A DNA stretch of 64,000 nt, taken from assembly GCA_030848705.1 (NCBI GenBank), contig CM061242.1, positions 65,049,064 to 65,113,063 of the forward strand, in the 5' to 3' direction. How positions within the stretch are numbered: the stretch's first letter is position 1; the number at the start of each line of letters is the position of its first letter. This document shows, piece by piece, positions 1-8,850 of the stretch. A model generated the notes under the pieces. That model did no database searches, was not told where the DNA came from, and saw only the letters and a list, made by a program, of their open reading frames with translations. The DNA comes from Heracleum sosnowskyi (taxonomy: Eukaryota > Streptophyta > Magnoliopsida > Apiales > Apiaceae). Position numbers and translations under genes: made by a program.

Positions 1-1
1 A

Positions 2-2323
2 TCAATGGAAACTCATATAGAGATTCTCTCTGTCACCAATCAGATTCCTGAATTGGGTGAAGAGGTTGATCAGGCAACAAAATCTGTCTCTTCTGAGCAG
101 ATTGTTGAAAATGTTGAGAAAGCTGAGGTTGTTCCAGCAGTAGAAGTAGAGAAGATTTTAAATGAAGCTACGGGAGAGAATTGTGTTGAAACAGAGGTTT
201 TTCCAACAAACTCTGAAAGTCTTAAGGTTCCTGTGGAAGACAATGATGACTTGTTGCTTGAAGCTCTACAACAGTCGGTTGTTGAGGTTGTTCACAGAGA
301 AGCAGAGTTAGTTGCAAATCTAAACTCTGAAACTCCTGAAGTTGTACAGCAAGATATTCCAGATGCTGAGGAAACTCAAGAAGACAATGCAGCAAATTCT
401 GATGATAGTAAAGATGCTCATTCTAATCCTGATATACAGGTTGAATTATCAGAAGATGTAGACTCTGATACTATAAGAGACGCAAATCGTGCTAATGCTG
501 AGTACTTTCAAGATATGTACTTCAAGAACTGGGCAGATGCTGATTGTGTTTTTTCTGCTCAGAGGGCTGCTGATTTTGTTAATCAGTCTATCAAAACCAT
601 TTCATCTTCTGATGTTATTACAAATCTAAAGGCCACTGTGATTCAAATTAAATCTCTTCACAACAGATTTGATGAGTCTCATAAGGAGGTCACTGCTTTG
701 AGGAATGAAGTTGGTATGAGAGATCTTACTCTGAAGAATGATAGATCTTACTACAATTCTATGTTCAAGAAGCAAGCTAAGGACTCTGATGAAATTCAGA
801 AGAGGCTTGGGAAAATTGAGGACAACCAGACTGCTATGTCTGCCCAACTGACTTCAATTTCTACTGCAATTGAGTTGCTGACATCAGTACTACTTTCTGA
901 TGATGTCAAAAAGGGGGAGAGTGTACCAAGTGACAAATGCAAAGACACTCAAGCTCTGAGACGGAGGGATGATGGTAATGATGGTGGAAACAAGGGAGAT
1001 GGAAAGAGTTTAAGATTAAATTCTGATAGAAGACTACCAAGAAGATCAAACTCTGATAGAAGATCAAACTCTGGTAAGGGAAATGCAAACTCTGCCAGTG
1101 GTTCAAAACTCAAAAGTTTGATAATCTCTGATAAGCCTACCACAGATGAGGAAATTGCTACTAAAATGTTTTTAGAAGAGCATGGTGGTGAGGTAACAGT
1201 TGAGGATTATGATGCTGAATTAAGAGTGTTAAATGAAGAGCATCAAAAGAAAATGGAAGCTGGTACTTATACAAAGAAAGGTAAAGCTCCAAGGAGAAAA
1301 GAGATAGGAATATCTATTAAAGATAATCTAAACTCTGATCAAAGTTTGCAATACTCAAGGAGACCTACTATTTCAAGAAATGACAAAGGAAAAGGTAAAC
1401 TGGTAGAAGAAGAACAGTTACCAAAGAAGATTTATTCAACCTCTGACATTGCTCAAGTTGAATCAAGGATAAACAAATCAACCTCTGACGTTGCTCATGT
1501 TGATATTGCTACTAAAGTTGTGACAACCTCTGACAAGGCTCAAGTTGTACAAACTCAACTCAAAGGTTTCTTAAGACCTGTACTTTCTGAAACTCTGACA
1601 TTAGAACCTGTGGATTTTTCTCAAACCAGGACAGTACATGGAAAACAATCTTATGACAAGTCTGGTTTAGGTTCACACAGAGAGAAGAGGATAAATAACA
1701 GTCCAATGGATCAAACATCACTGGCAGAACCTGGTGTTGGGGTTACTCAAGATAGCCTTGACAAGCTAGAGTCTGTTCAGTTAATTTATCATAAGGGACT
1801 TAGGAAGGACTTTCTGTTATACTTCATGGCTGATGGCAGAGTATACAGAATAGGTGAAAATGATATACATTTGAAAATGGCTGAAGAGTTAGAATATGTC
1901 TTATATCTACTCAAAGTCAGAAATCAAAGGACTCAAAATGCTGCTGAAGTTTTGAGAGGAAGGATGATGAGAGCAAAGGTTCTCAGTGGTGCTAAAATTA
2001 CAAGTGCTTACATTCCTAAGTACAAAGATGCTCATGGAAATCTTGTTGAGATGAGAAGAAATAGTGCAAAGCTCTCTACAGCTCTTGGAATAAAGGTGTT
2101 GGAATTCAATTTGGAATCTGACAAAGCCTTTATAATAAGGCTGGGCAATGATATGAGAAGAAACAGCATATATTCTCTGAGGGCTGCCATATATCAAACT
2201 GATGAAAGTGATCCAGAATTGAAGGAGCTGAAAGAGATTATGATTGCTGAGCTAGAGAGAGCTGAAAGAAGATTGCTTACAGACTATATCAGGACAGTGC
2301 CTGATATTCAAGAAATCAAATAA
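2..2323 (+). CDS. env-like ORF of SIRE-A, 5' end beyond the window
   Basis: The frame is open to the left edge; the ATG at 5 is only the first one visible, so this is a 5'-partial ORF of at least 772 codons. It is the extra ORF that Sireviruses carry downstream of pol. I see an acidic, low-complexity N-terminal half, a likely coiled coil (about residues 215-300), a basic Ser/Asn/Asp-rich stretch with repeated NSD/TSD tripeptides (about 325-520), and a conserved C-terminal domain (about 590-772) containing NSI..LRAAIYQ. The last 270 residues match the SIRE-B protein almost exactly; the first half is much more diverged. No signal peptide or clear membrane anchor is visible, so an envelope role is not supported here. 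The NSD repeats arise from the DNA word AAACTCTGA (208, 322, 1048, 1330, 1590). Confidence 0.85.
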   Translation, partial: SMETHIEILSVTNQIPELGEEVDQATKSVSSEQIVENVEKAEVVPAVEVEKILNEATGENCVETEVFPTNSESLKVPVEDNDDLLLEALQQSVVEVVHREAELVANLNSETPEVVQQDIPDAEETQEDNAANSDDSKDAHSNPDIQVELSEDVDSDTIRDANRANAEYFQDMYFKNWADADCVFSAQRAADFVNQSIKTISSSDVITNLKATVIQIKSLHNRFDESHKEVTALRNEVGMRDLTLKNDRSYYNSMFKKQAKDSDEIQKRLGKIEDNQTAMSAQLTSISTAIELLTSVLLSDDVKKGESVPSDKCKDTQALRRRDDGNDGGNKGDGKSLRLNSDRRLPRRSNSDRRSNSGKGNANSASGSKLKSLIISDKPTTDEEIATKMFLEEHGGEVTVEDYDAELRVLNEEHQKKMEAGTYTKKGKAPRRKEIGISIKDNLNSDQSLQYSRRPTISRNDKGKGKLVEEEQLPKKIYSTSDIAQVESRINKSTSDVAHVDIATKVVTTSDKAQVVQTQLKGFLRPVLSETLTLEPVDFSQTRTVHGKQSYDKSGLGSHREKRINNSPMDQTSLAEPGVGVTQDSLDKLESVQLIYHKGLRKDFLLYFMADGRVYRIGENDIHLKMAEELEYVLYLLKVRNQRTQNAAEVLRGRMMRAKVLSGAKITSAYIPKYKDAHGNLVEMRRNSAKLSTALGIKVLEFNLESDKAFIIRLGNDMRRNSIYSLRAAIYQTDESDPELKELKEIMIAELERAERRLLTDYIRTVPDIQEIK
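908..921 (+). other. internal polypurine tract inside the env-like ORF
   Basis: AAAAAGGGGGAGAG resembles the 3' polypurine tract of the same element (GGGGGAGA before the LTR). It encodes KKGE in the segment DVKKGE. The surrounding 19 bases, GATGTCAAAAAGGGGGAGA, recur exactly in SIRE-B (24981-24999, minus strand) and SIRE-D (60139-60157). It could prime plus-strand DNA synthesis internally; that is inference. Confidence 0.6.
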
Positions 2324-2458
2324 AGTCTGACTGTAAGTTTTTAAAGTTTTCTGTTCTAAGTTAAAATTAAACTCTGTTATGATTAAACACTGCATTTGTT
2401 ATATGTTTTGACATCATCAATTATCTGTTTAACTTGTACATTTTCTTTTGCACAAGTT

Positions 2459-2466
2459 GGGGGAGA
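2459..2466 (+). other. 3' polypurine tract of SIRE-A
   Basis: GGGGGAGA lies one base before the LTR start TGTTAG. The same arrangement is seen in SIRE-B and SIRE-D. In LTR elements this tract primes plus-strand synthesis. Confidence 0.9.
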
Positions 2467-2467
2467 T

Positions 2468-2985
2468 TGTTAGATATAATTACTGATGTTTGTTTAATCA
2501 GTGTTTAAGTAACAGGTACTGTTCAGAGTTTAGTCTGAAGTACTTATCAGAGTTTACATGGAAGCCGGTCAGAGTTTGTTAAAGTCTGACAGGGTGAAAG
2601 TCGATTTAGCTGTCGGTGCATATTATGAAGATTCTAGAAGCAATATATTCTGAAGATGGAAAGAAGCAGAATATATTGATACAGCTAAGGAGACTGGACA
2701 GAGGACTAAAGCAATTCTAATTGATTACAATTGTATAGCTAATTTTTAGGAGTATCAATTAGAGATTGATTGTAACTGTGTATTATATAAACACAGATAG
2801 GTTATCCCTAGAAGGGACGCGATTATTGAAAATATTATTCTTGTAACCTAGTAGCTCTTTGTGATTCATTAACATCACTAAGAGAGAATTATTTAATATA
2901 ATTCAGTTTGTTGATTTACAAACTTGTGTTCTTAATTGTTCTTCTCATACATATATTGATTATATATTGTGTATTCGGCCTAACA
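2468..2985 (+). repeat. 3' LTR of SIRE-A (518 bp)
   Basis: It begins TGTTAG and ends CTAACA, a short terminal inverted repeat, and follows a polypurine tract. The U3 part holds TCAGAGTTT copies between about 2520 and 2580, the family word of SIRE-A and SIRE-B. The end matches the SIRE-B LTR. Confidence 0.93.
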
Positions 2986-3268
2986 ACACATGTTCTCTAG
3001 AGCTTCCAACCTGAGTGCAGTAGAGGGGCCACATGTTCTTAACCTTCTTGGGGTGAAGGAAAAAATGGGGCTTGGAGGCTGTGGGGGTTCTCACACTCTC
3101 ATTGTTTTTCTGAGTGATCTCATCACTCCTCACAAAAAAACTCTCATGGCCTATTACCTGTAAGTGTGGGGCTCCCTCAAATTCTCTCTGGACATGCTCA
3201 AGTCCCTCACCTTTTGCCATCTCATTTGGTTGCCTCTCATTTTTATGCTCACCTCTCTTTTCTTTCAT
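2986..3268 (-). pseudogene. env-like ORF fragment of SIRE-C, cut by SIRE-A
   Basis: This open stretch continues the env-like ORF of 3289-4476 in another frame, after a stop at 3289, and is cut at 2985 by the SIRE-A LTR. The peptide is short, basic and without a domain I recognise. The change of frame may be a small indel or a decayed splice junction. Confidence that it belongs to the env-like ORF rests on position and orientation. Confidence 0.5.
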
Positions 3269-3288
3269 CTCTCTTTTTTTTGCACACC

Positions 3289-4476
3289 CTAACTCATCCT
3301 AGATGCATGGGTATGAGCAGTACTTACATGCAATGAAACAGATGGTTTAGAATGTACCTTTAAGAACTGAGATAGTGACACATCATCATCAGAGACATCT
3401 TCAACAATGACATAATCAAAAGCAGGTTGGGCAGAGGTGACAGGAACTTTGTCAGGAATGTTACTGTCAGTTGGAACATTGACAGTAGGTTCCACTGCAT
3501 CTTGGACAACATGCTTGGTTGTGACAGCAATGTCAGCTGAATCCTTGACAGCAGGGGCACCTGTGACAGCAACATTCTCAGAGTCTTTGACAACAACTGG
3601 GGCTGTGACAGCATCTTCCCGGAGGTAAGATGCTCCTTGGAGATTGAACAAGGTACTGGCTGTTTCACTTTCTAGCAGAGATGTACCCTGCTCTTTCTCA
3701 GTGTTTGAAGGAGTGGTGTCCATTTCACTTTGAGAGATGGGTTCTTGTGGACCACTTGATGGGGGCTCATCCATGATTGGAGATGGATGATCAAAACCTG
3801 AAGGGTTGGGACTGTCCCCCTCTCTAGGTTGTGGAGAAGAAACAAATGAATGAGCAGGGAAGGAAGAAGGTGAAAGTGGAGAAGAGAGTGATGGCTGCTC
3901 CACGGATGGAACTTGTGAAACATCAATGGGGGAAGTGAAATCCTCACAGTGTCCTGACTCCAGGTGTGTTTCTGCAAGTGGAGGTTCCTCATGAGTTGGA
4001 ACATGAGGTTGTGCAGACTCTTTACAGGATGCCTTGGGAGACAGGCCAATTTCAATAGATGTCCCTTGTTGAGAAGGAACATCTAGGGAGGAGTTTATTT
4101 CCCTGGTTGCCTCTACAGTCTTTTGGGAGACTACAGGGTGGCTGACAGTGGTTTTGGTCCTCTTAGCCCTCTTCTTCTTAGGCTCAGGAGGAACCACTGT
4201 GGGTTCTGCTTGACTACCTTCCTTATTTGCTGCACTAGGTGCAGGAACTCCCTCTTGACTCTCAACACTATCACCAACACCAGTGTCTAGGGGTCTTTTT
4301 CTGGATTCTTGTAAGGCTTGTCTCTGTACTTTGGGAAGTCTAGAGAACCTAGGCTGAGTGTATGGGGTAGAATGAGGGTTAACTGAATTGGGGTCTAATC
4401 CAGCTTCATTCTCAATAGTGAAGGTGTCAAAACCAGAAGGTAATGGAAAATCAAGGTTAGGCACTTGATCAACCAT
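3289..4476 (-). pseudogene. env-like ORF, middle part, SIRE-C
   Basis: This 395-codon open frame is rich in Pro, Ser, Glu and Val, with a basic patch (PEPKKKRAKRTKT, about residue 98) that resembles a nuclear localisation signal. It has repeats of the type VKDS..VAVT coded by TGACAG/CTGTCA words at 3433-3610. No enzyme domain is visible. It follows the 4481-5116 frame directly but one frame over, so the two are probably parts of one env-like ORF separated by a frameshift. The sibling region in SIRE-B is also low-complexity and acidic. The product is not functional as it stands. Confidence 0.6.
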
Positions 4477-4480
4477 GTGT

Positions 4481-5116
4481 TTAGTGAAACATAGTGGAAT
4501 ATGTGAGTTTAAATTCTGTTAAGTGAGAGTTGTGTGTGTTCCTTTTCATTACAGGGCATACCTCTAAATGAGGGGCATTCTCATCAAAATCACATAAAGA
4601 ATTAATGCACAACATTAGAAAGCGAGGATAGATGTTTACCTTCTTACCTATGGCAGCCTTGAGGTGTGCCATGAGCAGCTTTCCAACATCCACTTTGTAC
4701 CCATGAACAAGAGAGTGAGTGAGCTTCTTGATGTAGGTGGGAATTCCATTCCAGCCTGTGGTCTTGGTAGAGAACACTTTCACCATTGCATCAAACACCA
4801 TGCTCCACTCCTTGCGGAGATACTTCCTGTCCATTTCACCAGAAGGGTACCATTTTGTTGTTCCCTCTTCAAGAATGGGTCTAGAATACCCAATTTTCAG
4901 GAAGAGCTTCTTGAGGGTCTCATCACTAGCAAGCTCGGTATAGGTCTTTCTTGGTTCCAGAACAATTCCCAAAGCTGCATTGATGCCCTGAACATTGAGA
5001 GTGTAACTGTGCTCCTTGATTTTGAACTGAATGGATGAGATGTCACCATCTTCTTGAGTAACAGCAGACTCACTTGAAACTGTAGAAACTGGAACAGCCA
5101 ATACATCTCTAGCCAT
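4481..5116 (-). pseudogene. env-like ORF, N-terminal domain, SIRE-C
   Basis: The ATG at 5116 opens a frame of about 211 codons. It contains a region like the N-terminal domain of the SIRE-B env-like ORF: both have a hydrophobic stretch ending in a Gly-rich turn, then IGYS.P, and after a short gap LRKEWS followed by a Phe-rich helix. This resembles the 'putative plant transposon protein' domain found in Sirevirus extra ORFs. An open frame extends upstream to 5230 but overlaps the small ORF at 5109-5240. The frame ends at 4481 and the next part resumes at 4476 in another frame. Confidence 0.6.
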
Positions 5117-5240
5117 CTTGGAAAGAACTGGATATTTGGAAGAATTTACCTTCCACCAATTGATTAGTCGTATGTGCAGCAGTTTGATTAGTTGTATTGT
5201 TTCCCTGCTCGCTCTCTTGCATTGGTTCATCTATATCCAT
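5109..5240 (-). CDS. short ORF overlapping the env-like start, SIRE-C
   Basis: A 43-codon ORF with an ATG at 5240 and a stop at 5109 overlaps the ATG at 5116 of the next frame. The peptide is Gln/Asn/Thr-rich and acidic at the start. It sits 14 bases downstream of a sequence resembling a 3' splice site. It may be an upstream ORF, or the true N-terminus of the env-like ORF after a frameshift. I cannot decide between these. Confidence 0.35.
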   Translation of the reverse strand: MDIDEPMQESEQGNNTTNQTAAHTTNQLVEGKFFQISSSFQDG

Positions 5241-5253
5241 TGAAAAATCAACA

Positions 5254-5336
5254 CTGCAAATATTTAACCATACATCAATTAGAAAAAACACAAGTAAGAA
5301 TACAAGAACTAAATAGAGAACATGAAATTTACTAAC
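5254..5336 (-). other. candidate 83-bp intron in SIRE-C
   Basis: On the minus strand the sequence reads CTAAG/GTTAGT at 5337/5336 and a T-rich run ending ATTTGCAG at 5254. These fit plant donor and acceptor consensus, and the length is near the plant minimum. The upstream stretch to about 5460 looks like a pyrimidine-rich leader. SIRE-B has no such interruption, so it may be captured host leader DNA or a decayed insertion. Confidence 0.35.
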
Positions 5337-5587
5337 CTTAGAAACAAGTATGTAAGGATGGTACTATATTGTTTTGAGAGAGAAAAGGAACAGAGGCTTT
5401 CGAAGAGAATGAGTGCGTCAGTGCGGCTAGAAAGAACTAAAGAGTAAAGAGGAATAAATTGACTGTATTAAACTATTAGGGATTTTACTTGTTTCAAAAT
5501 TTAATGGATGGATCAGGATTATGTTTAGTTGGGCTTGGGCCTGGTTCATAGCCTTTGGGCCTTGAAATTTAATTCATATTATGTGGG

Positions 5588-5615
<28 letters not shown>
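5588..5615. repeat. (TA)n microsatellite
   Basis: About 14 TA dinucleotides lie inside an AT-rich stretch that interrupts the SIRE-C env-like ORF. Confidence 0.9.
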
Positions 5616-5619
<4 letters not shown>

Positions 5620-5639
5620 ATTATATATATTAAATAAAA

Positions 5640-5846
5640 ATATATTTATTTATATAATGTGCGGTTGGCTGTTGCGGTTTGACTTTTGCGATTTTTAAAA
5701 TATCGAATCCGCAACCAAACCGCAAATTAGCGGTTCTCTAAAATTTCATCCACGACCATTCACGTTTCCCGGTTATCCGCAATGTGCGGGTCGGTTGCGG
5801 GCGGTTATTGCGGTTGATGCGGTTGGGCGGATTGAACGTACAGCCC
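5640..5846. mobile_element. hAT-like DNA transposon end, truncated
   Basis: The stretch is packed with GCGGTT and its complement AACCGC, and ends ..GTACAGCCCTA at about 5846. GCGGTT-rich subterminal repeats plus a TAGGGCTGTAC terminus are typical of plant hAT elements. I see no matching terminus on the left (5250-5500) and no clean 8-bp target duplication, so the other end is missing or rearranged. It interrupts the start of the SIRE-C env-like ORF. Confidence 0.5.
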
Positions 5847-5994
5847 TAAGGTCAACAACATGAGTTGAGTTAATTGCATACCCAAGATAGGACTTATTCA
5901 TGAAAGAAACAAGCCCTTTGAAATCATCACCAGCATCACTGGGAGAGTAAATTCCAGCAAGGTTTTTTTGTGGAATTGATTGTTTGGGGGCCAT
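5847..5994 (-). pseudogene. N-terminal exon or start of the SIRE-C env-like ORF
   Basis: The ATG at 5994 opens about 49 codons (starting MAPKQSIPQ) that run into the hAT-like sequence at 5846. Its layout resembles the start of the SIRE-B env-like protein: a short polar start, a Pro/Asp turn, then an aromatic helix. A pyrimidine-rich leader precedes it (5995-6060). The ORF is broken by the insertion. Confidence 0.5.
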
Positions 5995-6689
5995 TTTTGC
6001 TTTTGAGAGAAGAAAGAAGGTAGAAGATAAATTACTTGGAGAGAAGAGAAAGGAGAGTGTTGTGTTTGCTTTTTGAGAACAGTTGTATGTTTGATGAATT
6101 TAGAGGGAAGTTCAAACGTTTTTAACTGACAAAGTGAAATCGTGTCTTAACCCAATTAACAGTCACGTGGGTTACTGGCGGATTTCTCTCTCCTAGTGGA
6201 GGATGAGTGTCCAAAATTAACGGTCCACTACTTTGACAGTAACCTGTGCGCTCAAAACAACCGTGTCAGTAACTTTGGTGTGATGACATCATGTTTTACG
6301 TGACTGAAACATTTCACGCAAAACTTACTGTCATCGTTAAGTTCTCATATGACAGTATATTTTACAAATCGTGACAGAAAGTTGTTTACTGCTGTCGAGA
6401 AGCTTACTGTCAATTAACTGTGACAACTACTTTTCTTGATGACAGCAACCTTTGCAGGAAAACAACAACTGTCAAGACTTTGTGTTGAAACTGTTATGAT
6501 AAATAACTTAACTGAAGAGACACCAGTTAAACATATTCAATATTTATTACTGATTCATTATTCATTCATAACAAAATCAACCATTTAAGCAATTAGCAAC
6601 ACATATAGCAAACAATAAGAAACTACAGAAGGAAAAGGATAAATTTTATTAATTGAAGAGGGTTAAATTACTACACTTGGTAAGATTAA
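5995..6689. promoter_or_regulatory. SIRE-C spacer with dense TGACAG words
   Basis: No ORF here. Between about 6120 and 6480 there are roughly a dozen TGACAG/CTGTCA words in both orientations, many inside TGACAGTAAC or its complement. This spacer lies between the small acidic ORF and the env-like start, and may act as the promoter of the latter. Confidence 0.5.
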
Positions 6690-6953
6690 CTATTCATTAC
6701 AGTCTTTCTTAACCAATTCTAGAAATTCTGCCCTAACTTCCTCTTCTGAGGTTCCTTCTTCCTTGAGGAGTGCTTGAAACTCCTTCTCCTCTTCTTGCAA
6801 CTTAGCCTCCTCAGTGGCCTTAGCAGCAAGTTCTTTTTCTTCCTCCTCATCGAGGGCGTCTAACAATTCATCAGATAACGCTTCAACTTCTTCTCTGTAG
6901 GGAGAGTCACAGCTTGCCTTTGGCCTGTATTTGATTCCTACTTTGTTTTCCAT
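6690..6953 (-). CDS. small acidic ORF between RNase H and env-like ORF, SIRE-C
   Basis: 87 codons with an ATG at 6953. The protein is strongly acidic and probably helical: Glu/Asp make up well over a third of residues 20-75. I recognise no domain. It lies at the same place as the antisense ORFs of SIRE-B and SIRE-D but runs in the sense direction of its element. A TATAAAA box (6996-7002, minus strand) sits about 45 bases upstream of the ATG, so it looks like a separate transcription unit. Homology with the SIRE-B and SIRE-D small proteins is not evident beyond acidity and size. It is intact although pol is broken. Confidence 0.55.
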   Translation of the reverse strand: MENKVGIKYRPKASCDSPYREEVEALSDELLDALDEEEEKELAAKATEEAKLQEEEKEFQALLKEEGTSEEEVRAEFLELVKKDCNE

Positions 6954-6995
6954 TTTACCTTTTATGAATGATTCACTAATATGGCCTAAGGTTCA

Positions 6996-7002
6996 TTTTA
7001 TA
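6996..7002 (-). promoter_or_regulatory. TATA box of the SIRE-C small ORF
   Basis: TATAAAA on the minus strand lies about 45 bases before the ATG at 6953. The stretch 6954-7352 holds no ORF and contains further GACAGTAAC and TGACAGCAAC words (7269, 7284). Confidence 0.5.
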
Positions 7003-7352
7003 GGCATACTAGGTAAAGAGAAGGTAAATGGTCAACAGTTTAGAATACCCATACAACTACCACAGATTGTAATTAAGTGATGTCTACCACTAATCCAACA
7101 ATCAAAGCAAAACTAACCAATCAAGGAAATTCCTTGACCAATTTCAACAATAAAAACCATGCAGTTAAGGTCATACAGAATCTAACTCTCAAATAAAAGA
7201 CTAGCACAAAATTCAATTTAACAAAGTCAAAGTAAACGTGTTGTCGAAAACGGATAGAGACATAAGTAGACAGTAACTTTCTCATGACAGCAACTTGTTA
7301 GGGTTCCTGTCACAAGCTTCATTTTAGAAACTAGAATGGAAAAGCTAGTAAG

Positions 7353-7859
7353 TTAACATACCAGATTCAGCATTCCCAATTCACTTACCAACCTGTTAAA
7401 GGTTGCTTCATCCAGTGGTTTTGTAAAGATGTCTGCAAGTTGCTTTTCTGTAGGCACATAGATCAACTTCACAGTTCCTCTTTCAACATGCTCTCTTATG
7501 AAATGATGTCTGATATCAATGTGCTTTGTTCTAGAGTGTTGAACAGGATTATCTGAGATGGCTATGGCACTAGTGTTGTCACAGTAGATAGGGATATTAT
7601 TTAACACTAGGCCATAATCCAACAGTTGATTCTTCATCCATAGAATTTGTGCACAGCAACTTCCAGCAGCAATGTACTCAGCTTCTGCAGTAGATGTGGA
7701 AACTGAATGTTGCTTCTTACTAAACCAGGACACCAACCTTCCACCAAGAAACTGACAGCTTCCTGTAGTACTCTTTCTGTCAATTCTACACCCAGCATAG
7801 TCTGAATCAGAATACCCCACTAGCTCAAATCCAGTATTTTTAGGATACCGAAGGCCCAA
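7353..7859 (-). pseudogene. RNase H part of SIRE-C pol
   Basis: The frame codes for the Ty1/copia RNase H domain: the motif SDSDYAGC.DRKSTTGS (first Asp of the active site), TSTAEAEYIAAGSC (active-site Glu), DNTSAIAISDNPVQHSRTKHID (later Asp) and the C-terminal ADIFTKPL. It ends a few residues after the domain, as in SIRE-B and SIRE-D. It is out of frame with the RT ORF upstream; the shift lies near 7930, where both frames leave the consensus. In the intact element it would be the end of one pol polyprotein. Confidence 0.9.
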
Positions 7860-7923
7860 ATTAGGGGTGCCCTTTAGATACCTAAAAATTCTCTTGATAG
7901 CTACTAAGTGTGACTCCTTTGGA

Positions 7924-8850
7924 TCAGCCTAAAACCTTGCACAGAGACATAGCAAACATTATATCAGATCTGCTAGCATTTAGGTAGAGAAGGGATCCAA
8001 CCATGCCTCTGTAAGCACTAAAGTCCACTTTCTTCCCTTTGGAGTCTAGATCCAAGCTAGTTGAAGTAGAGATGGGAGTCTTGGCAGGTGATGAATCTTC
8101 TAGATTGAACTTCTTGAGAAGCTCTTTGACATACTTTTCTTGACAAATGAAGATACCATCATCTTTCTGAAGAACTTGTAACCCAAGGAAGAATGATAGT
8201 TCTCCCATCATGCTCATCTCATATTTATTCCTCATTAGAGATGAAAATTTCTCACACAGCTTCTCATTTGATGAACCAAAGATGATATCATCAACATAAA
8301 TTTGAACCAGAATGATGTCTTTGCCATGATGCTTGTAGAATAAAGTCTTATATACTACACCTCTTGTAAACTGGTTTTCCAATAGAAAGGCTGAGAGGGT
8401 ATCATACCAGGCTCTTGGAGCTTGTTTCAAACCATAAAGTTCCTTGAACAGCTTGTACACAAAATCATACATTTCAGCATCTTCAAAACCAGATGGCTGT
8501 TCAACATACACTTCTTCCTCCAACTCTCCATTTAGAAAAGCACTTTTGAAATCCATTCGGAACACCTTGAAGTTACAGTGTGCAGCAAAGGCTAGAAAAA
8601 TCCTGATAGCTTCAAGTCTGGCAACAGGTGCAAATGTCTCATCATAATCTATTCCTTCTTGTTGACAGTAACCTTTAGCTACTAGCCTTGCCTTGTTTCT
8701 AGTCACATTTCCATTTTCATCTAGTTTGTTTCTGAAAACCCACTTTGTCTCAATAACTGATTTTCCTTTTGGTCTTGGAACCAATTTCCACACATTGTTC
8801 CTTTCAAACTGGTTGAGTTCCTCTTGCATAGCAATCACCCAATCAGAATC
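7924..8850 (-). pseudogene. reverse transcriptase part of SIRE-C pol, cut by LTR-alpha
   Basis: The open frame enters at 8850 without a start because LTR-alpha splits the gene there. It codes for a Ty1/copia RT (RVT_2): WVFRNK.DENG..RNKARLVAKGY, IDYDETFAPVARLEAIR, FLNGELEEEVYVEQP, LYGLKQAPRAWY and the catalytic YVDDIIFGS. It ends at a premature stop after about 300 codons, beyond which RNase H continues in another frame. One mutation is visible at the usual QMDVKSAFL motif, here RMDFKSAFL. Not functional. Confidence 0.92.

Larger units (their letters stand above)
1..2985 (+). mobile_element. SIRE-A: 3' part of a Sirevirus-type Ty1/copia element
   Basis: Only the end of the element is in the window: the env-like ORF, the 3' polypurine tract and the 3' LTR. 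The LTR and the C-terminal third of the ORF are near-identical to SIRE-B, so both belong to one family. The LTR ends at 2985 and is followed at once by SIRE-C env-like coding DNA in the opposite orientation, so SIRE-A jumped into SIRE-C. The target duplication should be the five bases after 2985 (ACACA); the matching copy is left of the window and cannot be checked. Confidence 0.9.
2986..8850 (-). mobile_element. SIRE-C: internal segment of an older Sirevirus
   Basis: Reading from 8850 down, the segment holds RT, RNase H, a small acidic ORF, a non-coding spacer and a disrupted env-like ORF. No LTR of this element is in the window. Its left side is cut by SIRE-A at 2985. Its right side is cut at 8850 by LTR-alpha, so the rest of pol, gag and the 5' LTR should lie beyond 64000. 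Frameshifts in RT and env-like ORF show it is dead. It carries its own family word, TGACAG(T/C)AA, in spacer and coding DNA. Confidence 0.85.
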
